DNA of 64,000 nt from Tolumonas osonensis. GTDB taxonomy: Bacteria; Pseudomonadota; Gammaproteobacteria; Enterobacterales; Aeromonadaceae. This document shows positions 48,355 through 58,183 of this stretch, one piece after another; the first letter of the stretch is position 1; every line of letters begins with the position of its first letter. The notes beneath the pieces were generated by a model, which was given only the letters and a program-made list of their open reading frames with translations, was not told where the DNA came from and made no database searches. The stretch is from contig NZ_JACHGR010000001.1 of NCBI RefSeq assembly GCF_014202415.1, positions 124,001 through 188,000 of the forward strand, given 5' to 3'. The position numbers and the translations under genes are program-made.

Positions 48355-49767
48355 ATGAAAAAAACCAAGATCGTATGTACTATCGGTCCTAAGTCTGAAC
48401 CGAAAGAAGTAATGGCCAAAATGGTTGCCGCTGGCATGAACGTTATGCGTCTGAACTTCTCTCACGGTGACTTTGAAGAGCACGGTGGTCGTATCAAGAC
48501 TGTTCGTGAAATCTGCGCTGAAACCGGTAAGAAAGTCGCAATCCTGCTGGATACCAAAGGCCCTGAAATCCGTACTATCAAACTGGAAGGCGGTAACGAC
48601 GTATCTCTGGTTGCAGGCCAGACCTTCACTTTCACTACCGACGTAACTGTAGTTGGTAACAACGAGCGCGTAGCAGTAACCTACCCAGGTTTCGCGAAAG
48701 ACCTGAAAGCAGGTAACACTGTCCTGGTTGACGACGGTCTGATCGGCATGGAAGTTATTTCTACTACTGACACCGAAGTAGTATGTAAAGTAATGAACAA
48801 CGGCGACCTGGGTGAAAACAAAGGTGTTAACCTGCCAGGCGTATCTATTCAACTGCCAGCACTGGCTGAAAAAGACAAAGCTGACCTGGTCTTCGGTTGC
48901 GAACAAGGCGTTGACTTCATCGCTGCTTCTTTCATCCGTAAGAAAGAAGACGTTCTGGCTATCCGTGAACACCTGAAAGCGCACGGTGGCGAAAACATCC
49001 AGATCATCTCTAAAATCGAAAACCAGGAAGGCCTGGACAACTTCGACGAAATCCTGGAAGTTTCTGACGGTATCATGGTTGCCCGTGGTGACCTGGGTGT
49101 AGAAATCCCTGTTGAAGAAGTTATCTTCGCTCAGAAGATGATGATCCAGAAATGTAACAAAGCGCGTAAACCAGTTATCACTGCAACTCAGATGCTGGAT
49201 TCCATGATCAAAAACCCACGTCCAACCCGCGCTGAAGCTGGTGACGTTGCGAACGCGATCCTGGACGGTACCGATGCAGTTATGCTGTCAGGCGAGTCAG
49301 CTAAAGGTAAATTCCCGCTGAACGCTGTTTCTATCATGGCAACCATCTGTGAACGTACTGACCGCGTAATGCCTTCCGATCTGACTATCGAAAATGCTAA
49401 CGATCGTAAGAGCATCACCGAAGCGGTATGTAAAGGTGCGGTAGAAACTACCGAGAAACTGGAAGCGCCACTGATCGTGGTTGCTACCGAAGGTGGTAAA
49501 TCTGCACGCGCAGTTCGTAAATACTTCCCTAAAGCGAACATCCTGGCGCTGACTTCTAACGCTAAAACTGCACAGCAACTGGTTCTGAGCAAAGGCGTGA
49601 CTCCGGTTCTGGTTGATAAACTGGACTCTACCGATGCGTTCTACGTACAGGGTAAAGAACTGGCTCTGCAGTCTGGTCTGGCAGCTAAAGGCGACATCGT
49701 AGTGATGGTTTCTGGCGCGCTGGTACCAAGCGGCACTACCAACACTGCATCTGTTCACGTTCTGTAA
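48355..49767 (+). CDS. pykF: Pyruvate kinase I
   Basis: A 470-residue glycolytic enzyme converting PEP and ADP to pyruvate and ATP. It starts [16 protein letters not shown] and has the same length as E. coli PykF (470). The active-site Lys lies in [12 protein letters not shown]-like context (about residue 220), and the metal/PEP loop [12 protein letters not shown] (about 241-252) is intact. Codon use is extremely biased to optimal codons, as expected for an abundant protein. The ATG at 48355 follows GGAG by about ten bases. It diverges from nifB; terminator at 49794. Confidence 0.98.
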   Translation: MKKTKIVCTIGPKSEPKEVMAKMVAAGMNVMRLNFSHGDFEEHGGRIKTVREICAETGKKVAILLDTKGPEIRTIKLEGGNDVSLVAGQTFTFTTDVTVVGNNERVAVTYPGFAKDLKAGNTVLVDDGLIGMEVISTTDTEVVCKVMNNGDLGENKGVNLPGVSIQLPALAEKDKADLVFGCEQGVDFIAASFIRKKEDVLAIREHLKAHGGENIQIISKIENQEGLDNFDEILEVSDGIMVARGDLGVEIPVEEVIFAQKMMIQKCNKARKPVITATQMLDSMIKNPRPTRAEAGDVANAILDGTDAVMLSGESAKGKFPLNAVSIMATICERTDRVMPSDLTIENANDRKSITEAVCKGAVETTEKLEAPLIVVATEGGKSARAVRKYFPKANILALTSNAKTAQQLVLSKGVTPVLVDKLDSTDAFYVQGKELALQSGLAAKGDIVVMVSGALVPSGTTNTASVHVL

Positions 49768-49793
49768 TTTTTCAGACCGTAGCAGAAAAAGAC

Positions 49794-49827
49794 AAACGCC
49801 GGTTCCTTTGGAGCCGGCGTTTTTTTA
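49794..49827 (+). terminator. pykF terminator
   Basis: AAACGCCGG...CCGGCGTTT hairpin extended by four more pairs (one wobble), then seven T. Confidence 0.92.
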
Positions 49828-49950
49828 TGCCGGATTTTAGGCTTTTTTGTGCGTGAGTTCGCGTTTTGCTATATCCTCTCGCTGGTTTGGTGCAAGCTGA
49901 TACGGCTTGCCAACATTGACACAACCAATAACTAACGGTGAACACAGCAT

Positions 49951-52900
49951 ATGCAGAAACAGCGAATTCTCCACGGTCTGTTATCCGGATGCCTTCTTCT
50001 GCTCAGCACAGCCCTCTTTGCTGCCGAACAGTCTGAGCTGCCAACCCGTGCCAGTCTGGACAGTAAACTGACCAGCCTGAATAAGCGCGATACCCTGACT
50101 GTTGCAGAAAAAGCACAGAAGGAAGACATCGAACAGACAATTTCATTGCTGGATTCGATCGAAAAAGAAAAGATCAAAGTCAAGGATCAAGAACGATCAC
50201 TTACCCGGACGCCAGCCAAATTAAAAGAATACGTCCGCTTATTAGAACAAATACAAAAAAATGACGCACAGGATACAGAACGATTAAAAACAGAACTCCG
50301 CGGACTGTCACAGACACAGCTGGACAGCCGTCTGACCGACTTGTTGAGTCAGTTACAAAATGCCCAGAATGAACTGGGAAACGCCAACAGTCAGTTAACT
50401 TTCCTGCAAACCCTGCCGGAGCGGGCTCAGACAACAATGAGTCAGGATTACCAGCGCATGCAGGATATCCGCAACCGGCTGAGTGGCCTGAGCACTAAAC
50501 AGAGTAGCGAAATCACCCCGTCTCTGCGAATCAGACTCAACACCGAGCTGGCCTTGCTACAACTGCAACAGGAACAGCGCCAGAAAGATCTGGACAACAA
50601 CACCAATCAGCAGGATCTGTATAACAAACAACGTGACTACCTGACTGCACAGATTGCGCAGTTGAATAACTGGATCCAACTGCTCCAGCAGCAAGTCAGT
50701 GATAAGCGTCTGACTCTGACGGAAAAAACCGTTGAAGAAAGCAGCGCTACCGGAACCGATAGTACACAAACGCTACCTCCGGTACTGCAGAAAGAACAGA
50801 AAATCAATCTGCAGTTAAGTCAGCAGCTGATTGATGCCACTCAGGGCGTTAACACGCTGGTCCAGGAAAACATCAAAGTCAAAAACTGGCTGGATCGCAC
50901 CACCCAGACCGAGCAGAATCTGAATGAGCAGATCTCGGTACTGAAAGGCAGTCTGTTGCTGTCTAAAATTCTGTATCAGCAGCGGCAGATGTTACCGGAT
51001 TCCGATCTGATTCGCGGTTCAGCAGAACAGATCGCCGATCTGCGTCTGGCACAGTTCGATGTTAACCAGCAGCGTGATCAGCTGTATCAGCGTAATGACT
51101 ATATTGCGAAACTGCTGGAGAAAAACAAAGACAACGCTTTGACCGCCGAACAGATGACGATGCTGAATGAAACACTGGATGGTCGTCGTGAACTGTTGGA
51201 GCAGTTGAACAAGCAGCTGGGTCAGCAACTGAATCTGGCGATTAACCTGCAACTCAATCAGCAACAGCTGGAACGGGTCAGTAAATCACTGCAATCAACG
51301 TTGCAACAGCAGATTTTCTGGGTCAGCAGTAATAAACAGATGGATATAGCCTGGCTAACTGCGTTGCCGGGTGCATTGATGGCCCAGTGGCAAGCCGTCA
51401 GCCTGAGCGTCAATTTGAAATCATGGCTGCTGGATTCACTCAAAGTCTTGCCTGCCATCTTCATCATGCTGATCATCGCAGGCGTTATGATCTGGCGTCG
51501 TCAGTCCATTCAGCTCAAATTCGAAAAACTGGCGAAAGAAGTCGGTCAGTTACGCAGCGATACGCACAGCCATACTCCGAAAGCGATTCTACTGGTATTC
51601 CTGCGCACCATTCCGGGTGCCCTGTTTATCATGAGTGCCGGCCTGGCACTGGTATTCAGCGGACTGTCATCTCCGCTGATCATCTGGGAACTGTCTTTCC
51701 GTATGGCGCTGGCTTATATGGCTTTCGGCTCTATGCGTCGCATGCTGAAACCGGAAGGACTGGCACAGAAACATTTTGGCCATGACATTTATACCGTTGC
51801 GCACCTGCGTAAAGCCTTGCGTAATATCTGGTATACCCTGCTGCCGCTGATTTTTATCGCAACCCTGGGGGAACTGGATCCATCCCGTCTGGCCAATGAT
51901 GTGGTAGGACAAATCATTTGTCTGGTCAGCCTGCTGCTGCTTTCTTTCGAGCTGTTTACGACGGTTCGCAAGCGTCCGAATAATCAGCAGACCGGCCTGT
52001 GGCGCACCATTACCGCACTGGCGTTTGGTGTGGTTCCCCTAGTCCTGATTGGTTTGCTGGTCTTCGGTTACTACTACACTGCGCTGAAGCTGAGCGCCCG
52101 TCTGATCGACAGTTTCTATCTGGTTTCAGTCTGGGTTCTGCTTTACGAAACCGCATTGCGTGGCCTCTCGGTAGCGGCCCGTCGTCTGGCCTACCGCCGG
52201 GCGCTGGCAAAACGCCAGCACCAGCAACGGAATGACAATGCGGAAGGCACTGAAATCGATGATAAACCGATCACGCTGGAACAGATTAACGAACAGACCT
52301 TGCGTCTGGTCAATGTTGCCCTGACCCTGGTATTCGCCGGCGCCTTCTACTGGCTGTGGTCAGATCTGGTCGCGGTCATCGCCTATCTGGATAGTATTAC
52401 GCTGTGGCATCACACCGTGGGTACGGATGGTGGCGCCATACTGGAAGCGGTCAGTCTGCGTGATTTCCTGGCGGGTATCCTGATTGCGATGGTGACCTAT
52501 ATTCTGACCCGCAACTTGCCTGGCTTGCTGGAAGTGCTGGTATTGTCCCGTCTGCAACTGGCGCAAGGCACTTCGTATGCGGTCACCACCATCCTCTCTT
52601 ATCTGCTGACAGCAACAGGTACCATCGCCACACTTTCTACCATTGGTATGGAGTGGAATAAGTTGCAATGGCTGGTCGCGGCCTTGTCTGTGGGTCTGGG
52701 GTTCGGCTTACAGGAAATCTTCGCTAACTTTGTCTCGGGTCTGATCATCCTGTTCGAACGCCCGGTTCGGATCGGCGATACTATTACGGTTTCCGGTTTC
52801 TCCGGTACGGTTAATAAAATCCGGATCCGTGCGACCACCATCACCGACTTTGACCGCAAGGAAGTCATTATTCCTAACCGCGCGTTTGTAACAGAACGAC

Positions 52901-53364
52901 TGATCAACTGGTCACTGACCGATACCGTTACCCGTGTCGTCCTGCGGGTGGGGGTTTCTTATGGTTCAGATCTGGAACTGACCCGCAAGCTGTTGCTGCA
53001 GGCAGCCCATGAAAACCCTCGCGTCATGAAAGAACCGGAACCAACTGTTTTCTTCCTTGCCTTCGGCGCCAGCACACTGGATCACGAAATGCGTTTCTTC
53101 GTTCGCGAGCTGGGGGATCGTAACCCGGCCCTGGATGAGCTGAACCGCCGTATCGACCAGCTGTTTGCTGCAAACGGCATCAATATCGCGTTCAATCAGG
53201 TCGAAGTCACGCTGAAAAATGCGCGGGGGGATGTGGTCAACATCGATCCGGTAACCGCAGGTACTGTTGCCGGTGCTGCGGCTGCTGCGACACTGGAAAA
53301 CATTGCAGCCGCACAAGCTGCCGCATTGGCGGCACAGCAAGCGAAGGATCAGGAACAGAAATAA
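49951..53364 (+). CDS. mscK: Mechanosensitive channel MscK (KefA)
   Basis: A 1137-residue large MscS-family channel that opens under membrane tension to protect against osmotic downshock; in E. coli it is also gated by K+. A signal peptide (1-24) is followed by a long periplasmic coiled-coil region (about 25-470, rich in Gln and Leu heptads), eleven or so membrane helices (about 490-940), and the MscS core with the pore helix region LSVGLGFGLQEIFANFVSGL (about 910-930) and beta domain RPVRIGDTITVSG. The C-terminus ends in an Ala-rich tail. E. coli MscK has 1120 residues. Monocistronic. Confidence 0.95.
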   Translation: MQKQRILHGLLSGCLLLLSTALFAAEQSELPTRASLDSKLTSLNKRDTLTVAEKAQKEDIEQTISLLDSIEKEKIKVKDQERSLTRTPAKLKEYVRLLEQIQKNDAQDTERLKTELRGLSQTQLDSRLTDLLSQLQNAQNELGNANSQLTFLQTLPERAQTTMSQDYQRMQDIRNRLSGLSTKQSSEITPSLRIRLNTELALLQLQQEQRQKDLDNNTNQQDLYNKQRDYLTAQIAQLNNWIQLLQQQVSDKRLTLTEKTVEESSATGTDSTQTLPPVLQKEQKINLQLSQQLIDATQGVNTLVQENIKVKNWLDRTTQTEQNLNEQISVLKGSLLLSKILYQQRQMLPDSDLIRGSAEQIADLRLAQFDVNQQRDQLYQRNDYIAKLLEKNKDNALTAEQMTMLNETLDGRRELLEQLNKQLGQQLNLAINLQLNQQQLERVSKSLQSTLQQQIFWVSSNKQMDIAWLTALPGALMAQWQAVSLSVNLKSWLLDSLKVLPAIFIMLIIAGVMIWRRQSIQLKFEKLAKEVGQLRSDTHSHTPKAILLVFLRTIPGALFIMSAGLALVFSGLSSPLIIWELSFRMALAYMAFGSMRRMLKPEGLAQKHFGHDIYTVAHLRKALRNIWYTLLPLIFIATLGELDPSRLANDVVGQIICLVSLLLLSFELFTTVRKRPNNQQTGLWRTITALAFGVVPLVLIGLLVFGYYYTALKLSARLIDSFYLVSVWVLLYETALRGLSVAARRLAYRRALAKRQHQQRNDNAEGTEIDDKPITLEQINEQTLRLVNVALTLVFAGAFYWLWSDLVAVIAYLDSITLWHHTVGTDGGAILEAVSLRDFLAGILIAMVTYILTRNLPGLLEVLVLSRLQLAQGTSYAVTTILSYLLTATGTIATLSTIGMEWNKLQWLVAALSVGLGFGLQEIFANFVSGLIILFERPVRIGDTITVSGFSGTVNKIRIRATTITDFDRKEVIIPNRAFVTERLINWSLTDTVTRVVLRVGVSYGSDLELTRKLLLQAAHENPRVMKEPEPTVFFLAFGASTLDHEMRFFVRELGDRNPALDELNRRIDQLFAANGINIAFNQVEVTLKNARGDVVNIDPVTAGTVAGAAAAATLENIAAAQAAALAAQQAKDQEQK

Positions 53365-53408
53365 AATTGCAGGAACAAGGGATTTAAAATCCCTTACCTC
53401 CGGAAACA

Positions 53409-53440
53409 AAAAGCCCGCTGCAATTCAGCGGGCTTTTCTT
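53409..53440 (+). terminator. mscK/pdxH terminator
   Basis: AAAAGCCCGCTG / CAGCGGGCTTTT perfect 12-base arms with a 5-base loop. The tail is TTTTCTTTT rightward and A/T-rich leftward, so it may serve both convergent genes. Confidence 0.9.
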
Positions 53441-53464
53441 TTACAAGAGACGATCAGGCTCTCA

Positions 53465-54100
53465 TTACGGCGCCAGACGATCAATATGCCAGTGGTCACC
53501 CTCACGCTGATACAGAAAACGATCGTGTAAACGATGCGCCCCGCCCTGCCAGAACTCGATGCTGTCAAAACGAATACGGTAACCACCCCAGAAACTCGGC
53601 AGCGGAATTTCGCCATTGGCAAACTTGGCCTTCATTTCCATGAACTTGCTTTCCAGCATACTGCGTGCAGAAATACGGCTGGATTGCTGACTCACCCAGG
53701 CTGCGATCTGGCTGTCTTTCGGACGGGAATGAAAATACTTCACCACTTCCAGCGTAGAAAGCGACTCCGCTACGCCCGTCACATGCACCTGACGCTCCAG
53801 CGTATGCCAAGGGAACAGCAAGCTGACATGATTGTTCTGTTTGATCTGCTGCGCTTTGCGGCTACCCAGATTGGTATAGAACACAAACCCGTCCGCATCA
53901 TAATGTTTCAGTAACACCATACGCTGAAAGGGTTGTCCGTTGGCATCCACCGTGGCCACACTCATCGCTGTCGGATCAGATAACCTTGCTTCACAAGCCT
54001 GACGTAACCATTTTTCAAACAAAACGATCGGATCATTCGGTAAATCTTCACGGTGCAAACCACCTTTCAAATACTCGCGCCGTAAATCAGCAATATCCAT
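53465..54100 (-). CDS. pdxH: Pyridoxine 5'-phosphate oxidase
   Basis: A 211-residue FMN enzyme that oxidises pyridoxine or pyridoxamine phosphate to PLP. The split-barrel FMN-binding fold shows [18 protein letters not shown] (about 60-77) and [13 protein letters not shown] (about 94-106). The C-terminal [12 protein letters not shown] segment with the PLP-binding residues and the final DRLAP are as in E. coli. The ATG at 54100 gives [15 protein letters not shown], the family start; the frame is open 60 bases upstream. GGAAGAAG lies upstream. It diverges from the RNA methyltransferase gene. Confidence 0.97.
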   Translation of the reverse strand: MDIADLRREYLKGGLHREDLPNDPIVLFEKWLRQACEARLSDPTAMSVATVDANGQPFQRMVLLKHYDADGFVFYTNLGSRKAQQIKQNNHVSLLFPWHTLERQVHVTGVAESLSTLEVVKYFHSRPKDSQIAAWVSQQSSRISARSMLESKFMEMKAKFANGEIPLPSFWGGYRIRFDSIEFWQGGAHRLHDRFLYQREGDHWHIDRLAP

Positions 54101-54255
54101 TTTTGTCTTCTTCCGTTCACCACCAATGTCAACATTGTGCGCTGCATGACTGCCGAGCACAAGTCTGTGATATTGGCTGCAAAGCAGTAATGCTGCTTGT
54201 TTCCGTGGCAGTGACCTTCTATGATCTTCAGATTCACACTATTCAGGTTTTATCC

Positions 54256-55467
54256 ATGCGTACCTATGCTCTTACCCCGCTGGAGTGCACTTCAGTACAG
54301 GCGATTCTGTCTGCGGTATTAAACGAACAATCTCCGGTCGACCGTGCCATTGCACTGGAATTCAAAACTGAACGCATGCCGGAAACCGCACAGCTCCATA
54401 TCATTGATGCTGTCGGCGATATGCTGCGCCGTCTTAATCTGCTGGCGTTCCTCGCCGATGTGCCACTGGCGCAGGCCGGGATCGCGGTACAGTCACTGAT
54501 TTGCCAGTGGCATCTGCTGCACAATCGTCAGTTACCGAATCTTCGCGTCGCGGATCAGTGTGACCAAAAGGTATTTGAAACCCGTCGTGAACTGGCCCGC
54601 CAGCAACCCGCGTTATGGGATGGTTGTCCGGAGTGGCTGGAAGATCTGGGGCAGCAACAGCTTGGTCTGCAGTGGCCAGCTGAGCGTGCGGCACTGACAC
54701 AGGCGGCAAAACGTTATATCCGCGTCAACACGCTGAAATGTAATGAAACCCAGCTGCAACACCGTTTGCAGCAGGAACATATTGATACCCGCGCGGTCGA
54801 AGGCGTTCCCGGCGCACTGGAAGTTACCTCCAATGGTTCGCTGTTCCGCACTCAGGCCTTCAAGGATGGCTGGTTTGAACAACAGGATGCCGGTTCCCAG
54901 CTGATTGCGCCGTTCCTTGGCGTGGAACCGGGTATGCGGGTCATTGACGCCTGTGCCGGTGCTGGCGGCAAGACACTGCATCTGGCAGCGCTGATGGCAG
55001 GAAAAGGCCGTCTGCTGGCTATGGATGTGGAACAGTGGAAACTGGATAACCTGCGTCTGCGAGCCCGCCGTGCAGGCGCACACAATATCGAGCCTCGCCT
55101 GATTGAAAGCAGTAAAACTATCAAGCGTCTGAAGGAAAGCGCCGATCGCTTGCTGCTGGATGTCCCCTGCTCCGGTCTGGGCGTGGTAAAACGCAACCCG
55201 GATACCAAATGGCGTGATACGGCGGAACGTTTACCTGTGTTACTGGAACTGCAGGCCGATATTCTGCGTCGTTACAGTAAAATGGTGAAAATTGGCGGAC
55301 AGCTGGTCTATGCCACCTGCAGTCTGCTGCCGGCAGAAAACCAGGATCAGGTTGCCAGATTCATCAATGAATGTGATGGTCAGTTCACGCTGCTACGGGA
55401 ACAGAGCATCAGCCCGGCACAAACCGGTTTTGATGGTTTCTATATGGCGCTGTTGCAGCGTAACTGA
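54256..55467 (+). CDS. RsmB/NOP-family RNA (cytosine-C5) methyltransferase
   Basis: A 403-residue SAM-dependent RNA m5C methyltransferase. Class I SAM motif DACAGAGGKTLHLA (about 234-247), motif IV DVPCSGLG with the proline-cysteine (about 304-311), and motif VI YATCSLLPAEN with the catalytic Cys (about 355-365). Residues 1-150 are helical and resemble the N-terminal extension of the family. It is shorter than RsmB (429) and lacks a clear NusB domain, and is not RsmF, which is longer. The rRNA or tRNA target is unknown. The start at 54256 is the first in-frame ATG after the divergent pdxH promoter region. Confidence 0.88.
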   Translation: MRTYALTPLECTSVQAILSAVLNEQSPVDRAIALEFKTERMPETAQLHIIDAVGDMLRRLNLLAFLADVPLAQAGIAVQSLICQWHLLHNRQLPNLRVADQCDQKVFETRRELARQQPALWDGCPEWLEDLGQQQLGLQWPAERAALTQAAKRYIRVNTLKCNETQLQHRLQQEHIDTRAVEGVPGALEVTSNGSLFRTQAFKDGWFEQQDAGSQLIAPFLGVEPGMRVIDACAGAGGKTLHLAALMAGKGRLLAMDVEQWKLDNLRLRARRAGAHNIEPRLIESSKTIKRLKESADRLLLDVPCSGLGVVKRNPDTKWRDTAERLPVLLELQADILRRYSKMVKIGGQLVYATCSLLPAENQDQVARFINECDGQFTLLREQSISPAQTGFDGFYMALLQRN

Positions 55468-55486
55468 TTGGCTTAAGTTTCAAGAC

Positions 55487-55510
55487 AGGCGCAGTTTATG
55501 CGCCTTTTTT
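55487..55510 (+). terminator. Methyltransferase gene terminator
   Basis: AGGCGCA-GTTTA-TGCGCCT followed by six T, 20 bases after the stop. Confidence 0.88.
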
Positions 55511-55534
55511 ATTTGTACGGTAAGTTACAGATGA

Positions 55535-55567
55535 AAAAAAACCGCATCAGCAAGCTGTGCGGTTTTT
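55535..55567. terminator. deaD terminator, bidirectional
   Basis: A-rich ACCGCA / TGCGGT hairpin with flanking A7 and T6 runs. It can stop deaD leftward and also act as a second stop for the rightward gene. Confidence 0.85.
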
Positions 55568-55592
55568 TATGGTCAGTCTCTGTCAGCGCAGA

Positions 55593-57503
55593 TTAACGAT
55601 CACGACGGAATTTGCCGCCATCACGTTCGCTGCGGTGATGAGAACGTTCACCACGGTCATTACCACGGTTATCACGATCACCCTGACTACGGCTGCGGAA
55701 CGGACGGTCACCACGGCCTTCGCCACGGAAATCACGGCCTTCACCGCGTGGCGGACGACGATCACCGAATGACGGACGTGCACGACGTGACTGCTCCGGC
55801 AGTTCGCCAGTGAACAGTTCGATATCCAGCGGACGCTGACAAACACGTGCTTTTTTCAGCGTGCTCATCACTTCTGACGGCATACCTTCCGGCAAATCAA
55901 CGATGGTGAAATCGTTATAGATTTCGATATGACCGATGAATTTGCTGTCGATACCGGCTTCGTTGGCAATCGCGCCCACGATCTGACCTGGTTTCACACC
56001 GTGTTCGTGACCAACATGCACTTTATAACGTGCGGTCGGGCCTTCCGGTGCCCGGGAACGGCGTTCACTACGTTCCGGACGATCACCGCGTTCAAAACGA
56101 TCGTTGCGCTCGAAACGGTCATTGCGTTCACGGCGGTTATTACGATCATCCATACGCTGCATCGGTTCTGGCTCATTTTCATTCATGAACAGAGGCTCGT
56201 CGCCCTGAACCATTTTGGCCAGTGCCGCACACAGATCCAGCGGATCCGTGTTTTCATCTTCCAGGAACTCGTTGATGATCTGCTGGAACGGCACCAGATC
56301 GTCTTCAGCTTCCAGAGCTTCACGGATCTGTTGCTTGAAGCGCTCCAGACGATGTTTGTTAATGTCTTTTGCGGTCGGCATCTGCATTGGCTCGATTGGC
56401 TGACGGGTCGCCTGCTCGATGATCCGCAGCATGCGGCGTTCACGCGGAGCCACAAACAGGATCGCGTCACCGGTACGGCCAGCACGACCGGTACGGCCAA
56501 TACGGTGTACATAAGACTCTGTATCGTAAGGAATATCGTAGTTCACAACGTGAGTGATACGTTCTACGTCCAGACCACGTGCAACCACGTCGGTCGCGAT
56601 CAGAATGTCCAGCTGACCGGCTTTCAGTTTTTCTACAGTACGCTCACGCAGTTTCTGCGGGATATCGCCATGCAGCGCTTCACAGGCATGACCACGCGCA
56701 GACAGTTTGCTCGCCAGTTCTTCAGCAGCAGTTTTGGTGCGCACGAATACCAGCAGCGCATCGTAAGGTTCCACTTCCAGCATACGGGTCATCGCATCCA
56801 GCTTGTGCAGGCCGGAAACCAGCCAGTAACGCTGACGGATGTTGGCCGCAGTACTGGTTTTTGACGCGATCTTGATTTCTACCGGTGATTGCAGATGACG
56901 ATGCGCAATACGGCGGATCTGTTCCGGCATGGTGGCAGAGAACAACGCGATCTGACGATCCAGCGGACACTGTTCAATCACCCACTCAACGTCGTCAATG
57001 AAGCCCATGCGCAGCATTTCGTCCGCTTCGTCCAGCACCAGTGTTTTCAGTGCAGACAGATCCAGCTTGCCACGACGCATCATGTCCATAACACGGCCTG
57101 GCGTACCCACTACTACCTGGGCACCGCGGCGCAGCGCACGGATTTGTGAATCATAAGAAGAACCGCCGTAGATTGGCAGTACATGGAAATCAGGAATAAA
57201 TTGCGCGTAACTCTGGCACGCTTCAGCAACCTGAATCGCCAGTTCACGCGTTGGAGCCAGGATCAGCACCTGGGTATCCATCTGAGTCAAATTCAGACGT
57301 GACAGAATTGGCAATGCGAATGCGCCGGTCTTACCGGTACCAGTCTGCGCCTGACCCAGCAGGTCACGACCTTCCAGCAATGGCGGAATCGCAGCAGCCT
57401 GAATTGGTGATGGATTTTCGTAGCCAACAGCACTGATGGCTTTCAGAATAGGCGCAGCTAACCCCAGCTCGCTAAAGCTTGGCAAATTTTCAATATCAGT
57501 CAT
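55593..57503 (-). CDS. deaD: DEAD-box RNA helicase DeaD (CsdA)
   Basis: A 636-residue ATP-dependent RNA helicase acting in ribosome assembly and mRNA turnover, strongly cold-induced in relatives. It has Q motif, Walker A AQTGTGKT (about 52-59), PTRELA, TPGR, DEAD, SAT and HRIGRTGR motifs in order. A DbpA-type RNA-binding domain is at about 485-560 (YKVHVGHEHGVKPGQIVGAI). An Arg/Gly/Asp-rich tail follows, plus a second Arg-Asn-Asp repeat stretch before the RNA-binding domain. E. coli DeaD has 629 residues. A 217-base upstream region separates it from menI, consistent with a long cold-shock leader. Confidence 0.96.
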   Translation of the reverse strand: MTDIENLPSFSELGLAAPILKAISAVGYENPSPIQAAAIPPLLEGRDLLGQAQTGTGKTGAFALPILSRLNLTQMDTQVLILAPTRELAIQVAEACQSYAQFIPDFHVLPIYGGSSYDSQIRALRRGAQVVVGTPGRVMDMMRRGKLDLSALKTLVLDEADEMLRMGFIDDVEWVIEQCPLDRQIALFSATMPEQIRRIAHRHLQSPVEIKIASKTSTAANIRQRYWLVSGLHKLDAMTRMLEVEPYDALLVFVRTKTAAEELASKLSARGHACEALHGDIPQKLRERTVEKLKAGQLDILIATDVVARGLDVERITHVVNYDIPYDTESYVHRIGRTGRAGRTGDAILFVAPRERRMLRIIEQATRQPIEPMQMPTAKDINKHRLERFKQQIREALEAEDDLVPFQQIINEFLEDENTDPLDLCAALAKMVQGDEPLFMNENEPEPMQRMDDRNNRRERNDRFERNDRFERGDRPERSERRSRAPEGPTARYKVHVGHEHGVKPGQIVGAIANEAGIDSKFIGHIEIYNDFTIVDLPEGMPSEVMSTLKKARVCQRPLDIELFTGELPEQSRRARPSFGDRRPPRGEGRDFRGEGRGDRPFRSRSQGDRDNRGNDRGERSHHRSERDGGKFRRDR

Positions 57504-57720
57504 ATTTATTTCACTACTCTACAAGGAATGGGCACTTAGCGAGGGAGACGCTGCTGGCCCGACAATCAAAAGGGTGGCGATTATACACATTTTGCAGACT
57601 AAGTCGCCAAAAATGTGATACTTATCGCAGCATTTTAAGAAGTTTTCGCACAGGTGGGCTTACACTGTCTCTGACTCAACGCTGATTATTATACAACCAA
57701 TTTATAATTTATGCCCGAAA
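57504..57720 (-). promoter_or_regulatory. deaD upstream region
   Basis: A 217-base non-coding spacer before deaD, AT-rich near 57640-57720. A long 5' leader is expected for cold-shock helicase genes, but I could not identify a cold-box or promoter with confidence. Confidence 0.35.
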
Positions 57721-58158
57721 CTATTGGTTTACGGTTCGTTTTTTCTGCGAAAGCACCGCTAACGTCAGACGGCTGGTACACAATAACCGCTCCCGCTCAT
57801 CCTGCAGATTGATCTGCCAGACCTGCGTGGTCGCCCCGAGATGAACCGGGCGGGCAATACCGGTCACGATGCCATCGCGTTTTGCCCGCAAATGATTGGC
57901 ATTAATATCCAGACCGACACAGCAATGGGTACGGGGCACACACATATTGCCAGCCACGGAGCCCAGCGTTTCCGCCAGCACCACAGACGCACCGCCATGC
58001 AGTAACCCCATCGGCTGATGGGTACGACTATCTACCGGCATGATCGCCTGCAGATAGTCGTCGCCGATAACGGTGTATTCGATACCAAGATGAGCGACCA
58101 GTGTATTTGCAGAACCTGCATTTAAACTCGCCAGCGTAAAATCCCGTTGCCAAATCAC
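57721..58158 (-). CDS. menI: Hotdog thioesterase, MenI/YdiI-like
   Basis: A 145-residue hotdog-fold acyl-CoA thioesterase most like E. coli YdiI/MenI (1,4-dihydroxy-2-naphthoyl-CoA hydrolase of menaquinone synthesis). Key segment GLLHGGASVVLAETLGSVAG (about 51-70), where the Glu is catalytic. It starts with GTG: the codons read GTG-ATT-TGG-CAA, matching the MIWKR start of E. coli, and GAGG lies 8 bases upstream. It is 25 bases downstream of ydiJ, the same pairing as in E. coli. Another aryl-CoA substrate is possible. Confidence 0.88.
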   Translation of the reverse strand: MIWQRDFTLASLNAGSANTLVAHLGIEYTVIGDDYLQAIMPVDSRTHQPMGLLHGGASVVLAETLGSVAGNMCVPRTHCCVGLDINANHLRAKRDGIVTGIARPVHLGATTQVWQINLQDERERLLCTSRLTLAVLSQKKRTVNQ

Positions 58159-58183
58159 CGTTATTACCTCGTTGTCTGTTAAA

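Noticed and set aside
55929-56864. A 311-codon open frame on the + strand
   Set aside because: Antisense to deaD; the composition is that of a mirrored coding frame.
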